Source: Actinomycetota bacterium (GTDB lineage Bacteria > Actinomycetota > Humimicrobiia > Humimicrobiales > Humimicrobiaceae). From it: a stretch of 7,118 bases of DNA. Where the stretch lies: assembly GCA_003567835.1 (NCBI GenBank), contig PWYO01000306.1, positions 1 to 7,118 on the forward strand, in the 5' to 3' direction. Under the pieces are notes generated by a model. That model worked only from the letters and a program-made list of their open reading frames with translations. It had not been told where the DNA came from and did no database searches. Positions 6,983-7,118 of the stretch are shown here, one piece after another. Numbering within the stretch: the first letter of the stretch is position 1; each line of letters starts with the position of its first letter. The position numbers and the translations under genes were made by a program.

Positions 6983-7118
6983 AATGCGAACCCAAATAAC
7001 CGGCAGCTCTTATGGGAAGGGATATGATAATCTTGGTAATTTTCTGCCCAGCGGAAAAAATATACCGGATTTTAAAAACAGCTAAAAAAGGGGAGCCCTG
7101 GGCAAAATTTTTGCAAAT
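6983..7118. other. Right-end stretch with no supported gene
   Basis: I see no coding frame, tRNA or repeat that I can support here. The only notable item is near the edge: on the minus strand, GCCCAGGGCTCCCC (7103-7090) runs directly into six T, which could be the 3' arm of a terminator whose 5' arm lies outside the window. Confidence 0.3.

Overview
The window looks like bacterial chromosomal DNA of medium GC. Two sites fit sigma70-type promoters: TTGAAG-17 bp-TATAAT before the dehydrogenase gene, and TTGACA in front of the candidate small RNA. One clear factor-independent terminator is present, and two genes carry Shine-Dalgarno sequences. The lineage cannot be fixed from this sequence. A class II photolyase beside a CopB-type ATPase occurs in several phyla and in some archaea; the promoters and terminator argue for a bacterium. 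There are no insertion sequences, phage genes, CRISPR arrays, tRNAs or rRNAs.

The left third (1-2185) is read on the minus strand. It holds a class II CPD photolyase (830-2185) followed by a short-chain dehydrogenase/reductase (SDR) that runs off the left edge. The dehydrogenase seems to have its own promoter, placed so that its mRNA would begin at or next to its ATG.

An 87-bp divergent spacer (2186-2272) with a palindromic ATTATAAT separates the photolyase from a plus-strand pair. This pair is a P1B-3 (CopB-like, CPH motif) copper-exporting ATPase (2273-4240) and, 16 bp later, a full-length DUF255/YyaL/SPATA20-family thioredoxin-fold protein (4257-6341). The spacing suggests one operon.

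The right end (6342-7118) has no recognisable protein family. Its best signal is a minus-strand structured RNA candidate of about 165 nt (about 6341-6505). It has promoter-like boxes upstream, nested helices, and an elaborate 3' hairpin whose U-tract ends on the stop codon of the convergent DUF255 gene. I could not match it to any RNA family I know. Further right is a weak 145-codon ORF of doubtful reality, then about 136 bp with nothing I can support. The main genes deal with stress: repair of UV-damaged DNA and copper export, with a redox-type protein linked to the latter.
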